Assembly: GCF_963924675.1 (NCBI RefSeq)
Contig: NC_089225.1
Location: 109,630,313-109,694,312 of the forward strand
DNA: 64,000 bases
Direction: 5' to 3'
From: Phocoena phocoena
Taxonomy: Eukaryota; Chordata; Mammalia; Artiodactyla; Phocoenidae
The notes under the pieces were generated by a model. That model worked only from the letters and a program-made list of their open reading frames with translations. It had not been told where the DNA came from and ran no database searches. Position 1 is the first letter of the stretch; the number at the start of each line of letters is the position of its first letter. This document shows, piece by piece, positions 11,376 through 22,818 of the stretch. Made by a program: the position numbers and the translations under genes.

Positions 11376-11889
11376 GATGTTTAACTTTTATATGAATAGG
11401 TCCTTGCTTTTTAATCTGTCTCTGCTTAGGAGAACAGAGCCTGGTGCATATGAAATCCTTAGTCATTGTTAGCTATATAGTTGTGGTTATTATCTTGTTT
11501 CTTTGTCATTCTGTTTTGCTCTTTCCCTCTCACTCTTAGTGTTGAGTTTCCTCACTCTCTTGTTCCCTCCTGTTATTTATTCTTTGTATATTGTATATCC
11601 TGAGAGAAATGATGTGAGTGTCAGCAACAGGGTTGGTGAAAATGGATGTTCATGGAGTATACATCGTGGCAGAAAATGTGGAATCTAAGGAAGGGCCGGT
11701 GGGGCCTACTAATGGACTCATTGGTCAGGAAGCTATCCCTGTGGTGGGGACCAAAGAGATTTCCCAAGGACTCTCCTTCTTATCAGAGGATCTTAAGCTA
11801 CAGTGGGAGTTTAACACCTGACTTCATCTACAATGGTAGGAGGCTGGTGAATTAGCTCAATCATACCATCTAATCATAAGGAGGGAGCA

Positions 11890-12560
11890 AAGTACATAGC
11901 ATGTTCATGAATTGGCCAGCAGTAAGTACAACCAGAGTTTGTCCTGAAATGAAGAGATACAGAATAATGGAGGTCTAGAATGTGATGGCCTTAAATTCAG
12001 GACAAAGAGTTTTAATTTGATATGGTAGACATTGATAACAAAGTTCTCAAAGTTATGGAAGGGGAAGAAGAAGAAGCAGAGGGAGAGGGAGGGGGAGGAG
12101 AGGGAGGAGGAGGTCAATATGTAGAAACATTATTAAAATGAAAATGCACCAGGTCGAAGGTAAGAATTTCATTGTGTAGCAATATGGTAAAATTGATGCT
12201 AAATTATTTGACCAGAGTAGAGGCACACTGGAGTTTCGGGAATTATACCAAGGAGTGGGGAAGAGGTAAGAGAAGTGAATATGTGTGGACTTGAGCAGAA
12301 GGTGAGTCACTGAGCAATAGAAGAGTGTGTGGAGAAGGAATAGTGGTCAGGAGAGGAGGACGGCCATGATGCCCCTTCCTAGTTCTACAAGGAAGGGTGA
12401 CCAGAACTGGCTTCCACCTAATAGGTGCTTGATAAATGGGTCATTGAGGAAAATTTAGATTTAAGCTGGTAGGTAGGAAACCCTTTCAGGAAACAGAGGG
12501 AGGGCAGGAAGGAGTGTAGTCTTCAGAAAGTGGAAACGTGACCAAGTAGGTACCACATAT
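11890..12560 (-). mobile_element. Probable antisense L2 fragment
   Basis: Plus-strand words such as AATGTGATGGCCTTAAATTC, GGACAAAGAGTTTTAATTTG and the purine-rich text that follows resemble the reverse complement of L2 coding sequence. The match is weak and a purine microsatellite interrupts it. Confidence 0.35.
12058..12113. repeat. Purine-rich (GGA/GAA)n low-complexity tract
   Basis: A run of G and A only, with AAGAAGAAG and GGGAGAGGGAGG units, about 55 bp. The complementary strand gives accidental Leu/Pro-rich frames. Confidence 0.9.
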
Positions 12561-12594
12561 AAATTAAGAATGTGGGCCCTCTCTTAGAGTTACA

Positions 12595-12895
12595 TTGCCA
12601 GGGCTCTACTCCTGGTTTAAACACCTAACCAAGTTACTTATCCTCCCTTAAGGCTCAGTTTCCTTATCAGTAAAATAATAATGATGATGATGGTAGTAGT
12701 GGTGATAAATCATGATGAAGACCATGATAGATGATAATACCTACTTTATAGGCTTGTTTATAGGTATTTTCAATACCTATATAAATGCCTTGTTTATAGG
12801 TATTATCAATACCTTTATAGGCTTGTGAAGATTACATGAGACAAAATGTGAAAACACTTAGAACACTTTTGGCACAAAAATGCATGACAGCTACC
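12595..12895 (+). mobile_element. MIR SINE, expanded by internal repeats
   Basis: The core MIR order is visible in sense: ACCAAGTTACTTATCCTCCC, GGCTCAGTTTCCTTATCAGT, AAAATAATAATGATGATGAT, then GTGAAGATTACATGAGACAA and CTTAGAACACTTTTGGCAC. Between the ATG-rich part and the 3' part a 36-bp tandem duplication has been added (see 12753-12821), making this copy longer than usual. Confidence 0.75.
12753..12821. repeat. 36-bp tandem duplication with internal dyads
   Basis: Two near-identical units begin with CTTGTTTATAGGTATT at 12753 and at 12789. Each unit also contains a short inverted repeat (AGGTATT...AATACCT). It lies within the MIR copy. Confidence 0.85.
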
Positions 12896-13184
12896 TCCTG
12901 GAAAAAGAGGAGAAGGGGGAAATTTTTGAAGCTTTGTGTAATGTGCAGCCATTACAGGAATGAAACTGGCAGATCAGGAGGATATGGGCAGGGTTAGGGA
13001 GCAACAGCAGAGGACCTAAGAAAACTGTGAGCCAGCAGAGTTTTTAATTCAAGGAACGTGGAAAACTATTCAGCCCCAAGTGTCAAACTGGAGTATTGGG
13101 AAGGAGGTTCTCAAATAACTCTTGTTCCAAATGCTGTAACCCAGTTGTTATATTTTGAAACTCCCTTATTAAAACATTCATTCA

Positions 13185-13320
13185 CTTATGCTACCAATGT
13201 TTATTGAATACCTGCTCTCTGCTCTGCTAGATCCTGAGAACACAAAGCAAAATGGATGGACACAGTTCTTGTCATTCTGGTGCTTACCGTCTTAACAAAA
13301 AATAAAGAAAAGCACAAAGG
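13185..13320 (-). mobile_element. Antisense L2 3' end fragment
   Basis: ACCAATGTTTATTGAATACC, TGCTAGATCCTGAGAACACA and TTCTTGTCATTCTGGTGCTT follow the reverse complement of the L2 3' end (the usual TTTATTGAGCACC pattern). It is short and diverged. Confidence 0.5.
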
Positions 13321-13461
13321 TATTTATTTCTGAAGTATGACCCAATAATACTGGAATTTCCCAATCCTCTGCTGAGACAAATAAATGACAACGTCCTGAA
13401 TAAAATAATTTAGATATAATTTTTAATACATTGGTAGGATCACAAAAATGTAAGACATATA

Positions 13462-13913
13462 GATTGGGTTGAATAGTGTCCTCCAAAATTTCATGCCCAC
13501 CCAGAACCCTTGAATATGGGCTTATCTGGAAATAGGCAGATGTAATCAAGTCAAGATGAGGTCATACTGGATTAGAGTGGGCCCTAACCCAGTGACTGGT
13601 GTTCTTATAAGAAGAGGGAAATTTGGACACAGAGAGACACAGACACAGAGGGAAGATGGCCATGTGAAGAGGGAGGTAGAGATTGTAGTTGTGCTATCAC
13701 AGCCAATGAATGCCAAGGGATTGCTGTCACACTCCAGAAGCTAGGAAGAAGCAAGGGAGGATTCTACCCTGGAGACTTTGGAGAGAGCATGGCCCTATTG
13801 ACACCTTGATTTTGGACTTCTAGCCTCCAGAACTGTGAGAGAATAAACTTTTGCTGTTTTTAAGTTGCTTGATTTGTGGTAATGTTACAGCAGCCCTGAA
13901 AAACTAACACAAC
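13462..13913 (+). mobile_element. MaLR LTR (MLT1-like), nearly complete
   Basis: The order of blocks is typical of a sense MLT1-type LTR: TTGGGTTGAATAGTGTCCTC, GGAAATAGGCAGATGTAATC, ATGAGGTCATACTGGATTAG, GTGTTCTTATAAGAAGAGGG, the ACACAGAGAGACACAGACAC tract, ACACCTTGATTTTGGACTTC, then GAATAAACTTTTGCTG and the terminal AAAACTAACACA. No internal retroviral sequence adjoins, so it is probably a solitary LTR. Confidence 0.75.
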
Positions 13914-14099
13914 AGAAATTGGCAACTCTAAGAGGTAGCTGGAGCATGAGAGCAGCATTTAAGGGCACTAGTAAAATCAAAGTGAACTAGACCATCAGTT
14001 CCCATGGCCTCAGAGAATGTAGTGAACCAGAGAAAAAGCCCAGGAACCTCTCAAGGTAATAAATTGAATAGGAATCTCCACTCAGTGCATAAAAGTGCA

Positions 14100-16145
14100 T
14101 AAAAGGACCCCATGAGTATATGGATAAATCAACAATAAGTCTGCCCCCATCAAAGGGCACTGACAGGAAATTGTCCTCAAAAGTGGTGCTGGTTGAAGGC
14201 GGGGGGGAAAACCCAACCAGAAAATGTGTAATAATAAACTAGCCCTCATACAGTTTGAAGTCTGAAATCACACCACCTGGATGTGGATAGTCCGAAAACT
14301 CTTAAACTGAGAATTAAGGTTAAAATAAGTGGAAGTTGGCAACCCTCTTCTGCATCTGCAGAAGCATGTGCAAGTTTGTTCTGGCGCAGTCGCCATCTGC
14401 CAGGTCTCAAGGAACTCCTAAAAATAAGTAAAGTTCCAAGGAAGGAGCTCACTTTCAAATATCACAAAACACAAAAAGAAACAAGGCAACATGACCCAGA
14501 GAAAGCAGAATCCTCAACCAGCTGAGTCAGACATGCAAAGACTTCAGCCACTGAATGATCTGACATAGTGGATAAAATTAGTAGTTTAATAAATTTAAGG
14601 AAATGAAAGAAAATGGAAGATATGAATTAGGTACAAGAGGCTAAAATATGAACAAGGATATTTAGAAAGCAAAACTGAACTTATGTAAGTAAAATTACAA
14701 TAATTCAAATTAGAAATTCAATTAGACACAGCTAAAGAGAGAATTAGTGAGCTAAAAGATAGACAGGAAGAAATCTCCAGAGTAGAGACACTAAGAATTG
14801 GAAAAGAGAAGTTAAGAAGCATAGAAGATGTTGTGAAAATGATTGAACACGCAGTTAAGCACAGTTCTGTAAAGAAAAAAGAACAGATGTTTACAATATT
14901 TGAATAGATAATAGCTGAATGAGTTCCAAACCAGGATGTATAAGAAATCCACACCTAACAAATCATAGTGCAATTTTCAGTTCACCAAAGACAAAGAAAT
15001 AAAAGCCAAGTGCTTTCAAAAGGATGACAAATTGGGGTGACTACAGATTTCCCAACAGCAATAATGATAAAAAATAGCTAGAAGGTGGTAGGATGATGTC
15101 TTCAGTAAACTGGGAGAAAGTAATAGTAAATAAAATTTTATATCCTGTGGAAAGAAAAAAATAGCTTTCAAGAATGAGGACAATAAGGGTCATTTTCAGA
15201 TAATGAAAAACTGAGAAACTTTACTACCATCAGAACTTCACTAGAGGAAAATATAACAAATGTACTTCAGGCAGAAGCAAAGTAATTTCACACGGTATGA
15301 AGTGAAAAAAAAATTATAAACAAAGATGCTGACAAATATGTAGATAAATCGAAACAAAATTGTCTGCATAAAAGAATACTAATTTCTTCAGGGATTAAAA
15401 ATTTTTCAAAGATAGATCTCATATGCATACTTTGTCATTTGGGAGGGGAATAATTGGAGTTGAACTGATCTAATGCCCTTATAATGGTCAGGATTTTGAA
15501 AAAGTAGATATTCACATTAAAATTAATCTCTAAAGTAAACAAAATAGAAGAGAAATAAAGTATATAACTAACAAACTAGCAGAGGGGGAGAAATGAAATA
15601 AGAAAAACTACTCAATGATAAATTCAGAGCAAGAAAGGAGGGGGAAAACAGAAAAATCTAAATATATAGAAAGCACAAATGAAGATGTTAAAAGTAAATC
15701 CAATTATATCAATTACTACAATTTGAAAATGGGGTTGGATACATCAGGTTTAAAGAAAATGGCTTATTATATTTTTAGATCAGATTTTTTTTTAAACCAG
15801 CTACCTCTTTTTATGAGACACACTAAATGGTATGGCTACCAAAAGACTGAAAGTAAAATGTTAAAAGAAAGATATACCAGGAAAATATTAAACAAAAAAT
15901 AAACTAGAATATGTAATTGATAACAGATAAACTAAGCCTTAAGGCAAAAAAAGTGTTACTGGAAATAAGGTTACTGTATAAAGCTACCAGTACAATTCAC
16001 TAGGCAGATGTACCTATTAACAGAGCTTAAAAATACAGAAAAACACTGCCAGAACTACAAAAAAAGAAAATATCCATTATCATAGTGGGAGATTTTAACA
16101 TACCTCTCCCAGTAATTAACTGAAAAACCACTCAAAATGGTTGAC
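14100..16145 (+). mobile_element. Ancient L1M/HAL1-type element, 5' part through start of ORF2
   Basis: A continuous A-rich sense segment. At 14720-14800 it has ORF1-like text (GAGAGAATTAGTGAGCTAAA, GATAGACAGGAAGAAATC). At 15000-15300 it follows the later ORF1 region (TTTCAGATAATGAAAAACTG, ACTTCACTAGAGGAAAATAT). At about 16070-16130 CATTATCATAGTGGGAGATT and TTAACATACCTCTCCC recall the endonuclease domain at the start of ORF2. All frames are broken and the element is very diverged. Confidence 0.6.
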
Positions 16146-17539
16146 TCTGGGGTTGTGGCCCGGAAAATATAAGTCAGAAACATCTTATCGTGCCAAAAAA
16201 TAGGGAAGTGCTTAAGGCATGATCAATTCATGTCAAAAGAACAAAAGAGCCACTTTGAGGGGGCTCCCACCGGCCAGGTCTGGGACAGTTTGAGCAAAAG
16301 AAAAACATGAGAGTAATGGATTCAAAGTCTTTGAGTAAACTAGGAATCTATTATACATATTAATTAGTAATTCATCCATTAGCAAAAGAGCAAGAGAAGC
16401 TCTCTCTTCCAGCAGAATGCCAACTAACAGATCCAAAAGAAATCATAGAATTAGAAAATCACTGTTTGGTAACCAAGATAGTAATAATCGATTCAGGCAA
16501 GAAGCATCAACAGATGCTAAATCTGGAGGGAAAAAGTCTGATGAGAAATAAAATATTTATAGTCTCCAAGTATCTCCCCACAGGATATTTATCAGTTACT
16601 TAATCAACACATCCATCATACATATTAATTAACTATACAGCAGAGAAACCTGACAAACATCATCTTAATCAGGAGATAAGAAACGTTAACATCCCCAGTG
16701 ACGGTACACACGGCCAATGTGTGCCTCCTGATCTGAGGTACTGAGAAGGACACAGCATCGCTTCTGTGAGATTCCTGCCTAAAACGCATCACCCGAATCC
16801 AATCATGAGGTAACTCGAGACAAACATAAACGGAGAGAGTTGTACAAATAAGAGCCTGGACTTCAAGATTGTCGAGGTCAGGAAAAGATGAAACAGAATG
16901 GAGGAACAGAAGAGGCATGACCACCCAATGCAGTGCGTGACCCTGGATTGGCTCCTGACCCATGAAGGACATTGCTGGGGCCATTAGTCAGGGTCTGGAG
17001 GGTTTGGTGGTGTAAATGTACCAACGTCGATTTTCTGATTTGGACGGTTGAGCCTTGTATGTAGGAGAGTGCCCCTGCACGGAGGAAGCATCCCTCATGT
17101 CTGCAACGTATTCCCCTCATGGCCACTGCCAGCTGCGAGGGACAGATGCTCTTGGCCATTCCAGAACTCCATCACTTTGATGTTCTCTTCTATCTCCATT
17201 TTATTCTTACAATGAGCACCCTCCCCAATGTCAATAAATATGCTCATTGGAGAGTTAAGAATTCAGTTTGACTTTCCAAACACCCAGGACTGATTTTGCC
17301 ACGTGCTGATATGGAAATAAGTGAGGAGAGAAAGTGAAAACCTTAGGAGCAATGGAAATATTCCTTCAGAACAAAAGCACCCAGTCCTCTCACTTTGCAA
17401 AATGCCTCTGCCATTCTTTCCTCAGCCATAGGTCTGAAACAGAATGAGTCTTCTTGCTTTAAAGGAAAGTAGCCTTTGGGCAGCATGACCTCCAAAACAT
17501 TGGGTATGCTCCATCAGAAGAGAATTTCTACCACTTCCT
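16146..17539. other. No gene; decayed interspersed repeat in the middle
   Basis: At about 16700-17060 the words ATTCCTGCCTAAAACGCATC, CCAATCATGAGGTAACTCGA and GACCCTGGATTGGCTCCTGA belong to a widespread old mammalian repeat whose family I cannot name with confidence. The frames at 16625-16984 and 16878-17159 on the minus strand overlap this repeat and show no known protein. The rest looks unique. Confidence 0.45.
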
Positions 17540-17765
17540 AGGCAGCGTGGCGTGATAGAGAAGAGGCCCGGAGTTCCCAGCCCAGGTTACCCGATTCTCA
17601 ACTGGGAGACTTGCCATCAGGGACCCTCTCTGTCCGAGGTCACTTCCCCATCTAGAGAGCAGGGTTAATTACATACAATTGGCCTCAGAAGGTTAGCCGT
17701 GGGGCTCAAATACAGCAACACAGGCAGAGTGAGTGCCTGGTAACTATTAAGCACTCTGCAAATTA
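17540..17765 (+). mobile_element. MIR SINE
   Basis: The tRNA-like head (CAGCGTGGCGTGATAGAGAA), the core (GTCACTTCCCCATCTAGAGA, GCAGGGTTAATTACATAC) and the 3' end (GAGTGCCTGGTAACTATTAA) appear in order. Diverged, as expected of this ancient family. Confidence 0.65.
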
Positions 17766-17807
17766 TACCTCTTTTTATTCTCATTTAGTTATTTGGATAC
17801 TTTTTTA

Positions 17808-17905
17808 TTGAACATATATATATAATATATGTGTGTATTGATATACATATATATATATAACATATAATATATATACATATATATCCACACATATATATTC
17901 TTTTT
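17808..17905. repeat. (TA)n-rich compound microsatellite
   Basis: Imperfect runs of TA with GTGTGTAT and CATATAC interruptions over about 100 bp. Such tracts are length-variable and prone to misassembly. Confidence 0.9.
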
Positions 17906-18530
17906 CTATTAGGATACATTTTATTTTTCCCAAATCATTTGGGGAAGAAAAGACACCTGAGGTGCTAATGTTTTCATTCAGCCTGTTGTACCGTTTTATA
18001 AACTATCACTAAGACAAAAATTTTTAAAAACAGCGTTCTGAATATAATGAATATTAATGTAACTTTGTAACGCCGCTCCGTACAGCATTTAATAACTGGC
18101 CTCGTGTCATCTTGGGGTGTTTTTCCCTCTTTATTTTATGAATTATGTCCTCATCTGACATCGAGTAAGTACCAAGCAACACTGCGGCTCTCACCTTGGG
18201 CAGGACCCACCAAGAAACATGACACTAGTTACATGATGCGTTGCTTGTATATTTTGATACTTAGTCTCTGTAAATTGTATAGAAATCTGGGAAAAGACGC
18301 TGGGTTGAAAGGGAGACATCCTCCTCACCCAATACCTTTCTCATCTTTGAAATTTTATACCATATAAATCTCATACTGTTTTTAAAAAATCAGCAAAATT
18401 AGTTTTTAAAGACAATATTTTCATTTAGAAACCCTAATCCTGACAACTTTGGGAAACTTTTGCCACCCCCTAATTTGAGTCATGAGTGTAGACATCACAC
18501 TTCATCTTTATCCAAACTTGAGTAAGTGTA

Positions 18531-18804
18531 TAGATATATATAGATATATAGATATAGATATAGATATAGATATTTTTTTGCGGTATGCAGGCCTCTCACT
18601 GTTGTGGTCCCTCACTGTTGTGGCCTCTCACTGTTGTGGCCTCTCCCGTTGCAGAGCGCTGGCTCCGGACGCGCAGGCTCGGTGGCCATGGCTCACGGGC
18701 CCAGCCTCTCCACGGCATGTGGGATCTTCCCGGACCGGGGCAGGAACCTGCGTCCCCTGCAACGGCAGGCAGGCTCTCAACCACTGCTCCACCAGGGAGG
18801 CCCC
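18531..18804 (-). mobile_element. CHR SINE with 16-bp internal triplication and microsatellite tail
   Basis: On the minus strand the element starts at 18804 with the GGCCTCCCTGGTGGAGCAGT head and ends in a short A tail that has become a GATATA-type microsatellite (18531-18572). The unit CCTCTCACTGTTGTGG, single in the other copies, is present three times at 18592-18639. An imperfect 10-bp target duplication, AGTAAGTGTA at 18521-18530 and AGTAAATGTA at 18805-18814, flanks element plus tail. Confidence 0.92.
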
Positions 18805-18814
18805 AGTAAATGTA

Positions 18815-19624
18815 CAATTTTAGAACTTTTACATGACCGAGTCAGCAGGCAATGAAAGTGAAAAAGTGAAACAGAAGCACCAAATGTAACGTGCATCTCA
18901 AAAAGAAGACGTTGACGTATCCTCCTGAGACAACGAGCACGTCGAAAAATGTGTAAGGAATGACAGGCAAATGTAGAAGCTTTCATAGAAGCCTGAGGTC
19001 TCACGGGGGCCCATTTAGATATTGGCTCAGGGTTTACCATGTGCTTGATGTAAAAATCTGAAGTAAACCCACTAATACTAGCTTTTAACATTGGAAGAGT
19101 TTGTGGTTGGGGAAGGATTACAGTACAATAATACTGTCTGTGGCTATAATTAAGATCTTCTCTAATTAGCTAACCATCTTGCTGGGGCTTGTAACAATTA
19201 GAGGTGCAGGATAGCACAGGAATCTATCATGGGTGTGTACATGTGTGTGCACATGAAGTTCCGAATCAGCAAACTAACCAGTTGAAAGTTTTCCAAAGAG
19301 CACCGGCCCCATCGTTCTGACGACAAAACGAAAATCCAGAGAGCGAGAAAGAAGGGAGTTACTGAATGGGAAAGGCAGAGCTGCTCAAAGAAAAGGAACT
19401 TCTGTCGCTTTGAGGTGTGAGGAGATGATTCAGGGAACCAGTCTCACTCAGAAAGCCCGACTGAGAAGCAAATCTCCCGTGCACATCAGAACTGGAGGGG
19501 AAACCCATAACTGCTGCTTAAGAGTGATGGGCCAAGAAGACCACAGTCATGGGAGAGAAAACCACAGCCTTGCCAGGGATGCAAGACCCAGCCTCCCCAG
19601 ACGCCCTTACTTGCTTTTTTTTTT
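18815..19624. other. No gene seen
   Basis: Unique-looking sequence. Frames such as 19410-19679 have no recognisable protein, and I see no confident repeat. Confidence 0.5.
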
Positions 19625-19765
19625 TAAACTGTGCAAGATGTTCATTTATTATGTCCATGATTCCACAAACATTTATTAAGCATCTACTGTGTGCTCTGCT
19701 ATGTGTTCTAGAGCCTGGGGATACAGCCATGAGCAAAATGAGACCAATCTCTGCTCTCCAAAAAT
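19625..19765 (-). mobile_element. Antisense L2 3' end fragment
   Basis: ACAAACATTTATTAAGCATC, CTACTGTGTGCTCTGCTATG, CTGGGGATACAGCCATGAGC and AAAATGAGACCAATCTCTGC are the reverse complement of the L2 3' end. A short GT run (19765-19779) follows. Confidence 0.6.
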
Positions 19766-19829
19766 GTGTGTGTGTGTGTAGACCCTAACTTTGCTCACTT
19801 CCTTCTCGGTCCTTGCTCCCAGTGGCCCT

Positions 19830-20590
19830 GAGGGCCCCTCAGATGCCTTTACTTGCATTCAGGGCTTGAGAGGGAGTCCCAGACAACCCTGTCCCTCCTC
19901 AGCTACACCCATCGTAATCCACACCATCTTCATCTCTTACTCAAAACCTGTCCCCCTGCTTCTTCCCTGGCCCCTAAGGTACTCTCACCACGGCATCCAG
20001 AGGGATCCTTTAAAAACCTAAATCCCTCCTCTGCTCCTCAGCCTGCATGGCTCCCCACTTTCCTTAGAGAAGAATTAAGTCTTTAAGTCTTTTCAGCATC
20101 CTCGCAAGCCCTTGGCAATCTTACCCGCTTCTTCCTGGCCTCATCTCCTCTGTCTCCCCAGCACTCACTTCTGGACAAGCGGGGCATGTGCAGCCACAGG
20201 GCCTTTGCACTGGTTGTTCCCTCTGCCTAGAATGCACTTCCCCAAGATAGCCACATGGCCCAGGCCCTCACCTTCTTCATGTCTCTTCTCAGATGCTATG
20301 TTTCAATCAGGCCAACCTGCCCACCCAACACAAAATTGCAGCCCACACCCCTACCCTTGCTCTCCTAATCCTCTTAGCTCCGATCTACTTTTTCTCTCTT
20401 CTATAATCCTTACTGCCTTCAAATATGCTATATACTTTCTGTATTGAATGGGTTGTCTCTCTGCCCTTGCTAAAATATAAGCTCCCCAAGAGTAGGGAAA
20501 TTTTTTTCCCACCGATGGACTCAGGTACTTGATCAGGGCTTGGGACCAAGAGGAAAGTTGATAAATATTTGGTGGTTTATATACGGTAGT
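19830..20590 (+). mobile_element. L2 LINE, 3' portion in sense
   Basis: The plus strand follows the L2 3' region: CACCCATCGTAATCCACACC, then CCACAGGGCCTTTGCACTGG, TTGTTCCCTCTGCCTAGAAT, GCACTTCCCCAAGATAGCCA, CTTCTCAGATGCTATG, TATAAGCTCCCCAAGAGTAG and TTGATAAATATTTGGTGG at the end. The order and the roughly 750-bp span make this the clearest L2 copy here. Open frames (19791-20447) are shadows of it. Confidence 0.8.
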
Positions 20591-20829
20591 TACGGCAGGC
20601 CAGGAAATGTTAGTTTTCATGAGTTTCAACTCCCTTAAAGCTTATACCAAGGCAGAGCCTCATTATTAAGTATCTGTTCAGCTGGCCTCTTTTGAGAGCG
20701 GTAATATACATGTCCCATATATCAGATATTCACGAGAGGGCTGGGGAGGGGACTGTACCAGCTGGAGCAAAATGTCAGAAACATAATTGCTATGGGGAAC
20801 TCACTAGTCTGGATCTGATGAGAACAAGT

Positions 20830-21030
20830 ATTTGTAGAGTGTTTTGCAGTTTACAAAGAACCTGCACATTCATTTCCTCATCGAAGCCTCTCTGCATCCC
20901 CGTGAATTATGCATCAGTGTGGTTGGACACACTTCACCTGTGATAAAACTGCTGTTTGGAGAGGCCCAAGGTCACCCAAAGAGCAAAGACTCAGGCAGAA
21001 CGGAGATATGGTCTCGGAACAGTTTGTACC
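20830..21030 (-). mobile_element. Antisense MIR fragment
   Basis: GTGTTTTGCAGTTTACAAAG, CATTCATTTCCTCATCGAAG, GAGAGGCCCAAGGTCACCCA and AAGAGCAAAGACTCAGGC follow the reverse complement of a MIR, including the CCAAGGTCAC block. Confidence 0.5.
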
Positions 21031-21629
21031 GTGCTGTGCCCCTGTCTCACTGAAAGAATCCCCACCCACGTGAGTATTAGCAGGATTAACCATTCAGGGA
21101 ACATTTGTTGCTGTTATTGTTTTTTGGGCTCACCTGTTCACCTTCCACTGTAGAATAAAACCCAGAGGCAGGGACCCCCACTAAACCAATGTGTGATGTA
21201 GCGAATTATTTTACAATGAATCTTGTAACCACCTCCTGGGTGAGGACATAGAACTTGGTAGCACCGCCCCCGCTGCCAAGTCCCTGGATCACACAGCATC
21301 CCCACACATGGGGATGAAAGAATATCCCATAATCACCCCTAGGCTTTATTCCTTCTCATACACACATCTCAGAACTCTACCACAAGCATCACCAACAATA
21401 AAGGCTAAGACAGCGGAGATACTTCCCCCACCTCCCACCGCTTTTCAATGGTTGTGCTGGATCTTAGTCGTCAGACCACACTGGCCCTACACACCATACG
21501 ATACGCCCTCCCTTTTAACCTTCACTCAGCCTTAGTCCTAGAAGCATGGAGGTGACCAATGCTCACCACCAGTCCTACGACGGTCATTCTGGTGGTTTGA
21601 AAGTCATTCTTTGGTGGTCTTCTTGGAAA
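21031..21629. other. No gene seen
   Basis: Unique-looking sequence with no recognised coding region or RNA gene. Some of 21160-21470 may be a very old L1 end, but this cannot be supported. Confidence 0.45.
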
Positions 21630-22376
21630 GGGCTCGTAGGAGCCATCATCCTTTTTCATAACAGTTTATTGTGCCCTTTATACTTGACAGCCAGTTTATT
21701 GGATATAAAATCCTGTATTTTCATTGCTTTCCTTGAGTATATTAAATACATCACTCCATTTTCTTTGAGCACAAAGCGATATAGTAAAAAATTCTAACAA
21801 AAATAGAATTTTCTTCCCCTTCTATATGAAGTCCTCCCTTTGCCTGGTTGCCCAGAGAGTTTCTTTTTTCCTTTCTTTAAAAATCCAATAATTTTATTAG
21901 CAGGTCTTGGTTGTTCTGTATTGATAGTCTCAGCCCACAGAGAGTTTTTCTAACACATCGTTTCAAGTATATATTTTTTTTAATTTTAAGAAAACTTTCT
22001 TGAGGGGGAATCATTGATACTAAGTTTTGGTCGTCCTCTCCATAGACTCCTGTTACCCATACTTTAGATCCTCTTTGCCTGTCTTCAATATTGGCCACTT
22101 TCTCTCCAATACTTCCTATCTCCTTCTTCATTCCTTTATGAGTTAAAACATTTTCCACTTTCCGCTTCCCATTTCTCTGAAGCACTGTTTGTTGTATTCA
22201 TTTGTTCTTGTTTTCCTTCCAATTTTATCTTCATAACAAAATGATTTTCCTTCTTATTTCTAATTCTTTCTTAAATTATGTCACCTCATTCTGAGTTTTT
22301 CTCACTTATATCTTGTATCCTTTTCTTAGTATCTCTGAGCTCATTCTGAAAAAGCATGTTGCAATTTTGATCTATT
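21630..22376 (-). mobile_element. Antisense ancient L1/HAL1 ORF1-like fragment
   Basis: The minus-strand frame at 21877-22185 has text of the L1 ORF1 type: a charged stretch with VANIEDRQRGSK, then VTGVYGED at the place of the ORF1 IGVPEGE-like motif, and QNNQDLLIKLLDF at the place of the RPIIIKFLNF-like end of the domain. The T-rich plus strand around it fits antisense L1. It is interrupted by the SINE at 22393. Confidence 0.5.
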
Positions 22377-22392
22377 TATTTTGAGCATTTTT

Positions 22393-22590
22393 TTTTTTTC
22401 AGTATGCGGGCCTCTCACTGTTGTGGCCTCTCGCACTGCGGAGCACAGGCTCCGGACGCGCAGGCTCAGCGGCCATGGCTCACGGGCCCAGCCGCTCCAC
22501 GGCATGTGCGATCTTCCTGGACCGGGGCACGAACCCGCATCCCTTGCATCGGCAGGCGGACTCTCAACCACTGCGCCACGAGGGAAGCCC
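22393..22590 (-). mobile_element. CHR SINE (short), with target duplication
   Basis: On the minus strand it starts GGGCTTCCCTCGTGGCGCAG, has the B box GGTTCGTGCCCC and an A tail. A perfect 16-bp target duplication, TATTTTGAGCATTTTT, lies at 22377-22392 and 22591-22606. Confidence 0.95.
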
Positions 22591-22754
22591 TATTTTGAGC
22601 ATTTTTGCTCCAGTATATAAGGATGTTATTCTGCTTCTTAATCTCTTCTTTTTCTTACAGTGGCTTTGTATGGAATTTGACCATACGCTTTTCTGCTGCT
22701 CATCTTTGTATGAATTTGTTTATCCTGCATTTTAAGACTTGTTAGGGTCGTACA

Positions 22755-22782
22755 CTGTGTGTGCGTGTATATATATTTATAT

Positions 22783-22813
<31 letters not shown>

Positions 22814-22818
22814 TATAT
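22755..22818. repeat. (TG)n(TA)n compound microsatellite
   Basis: GTGTGTGCGTGTATATATA leads into a nearly pure TA run of about 45 bp. Confidence 0.92.

Noticed and set aside
18482..18855. Several overlapping frames on both strands around 18.5-18.9 kb
   Set aside because: All are translations of the CHR SINE and its 16-bp triplication.
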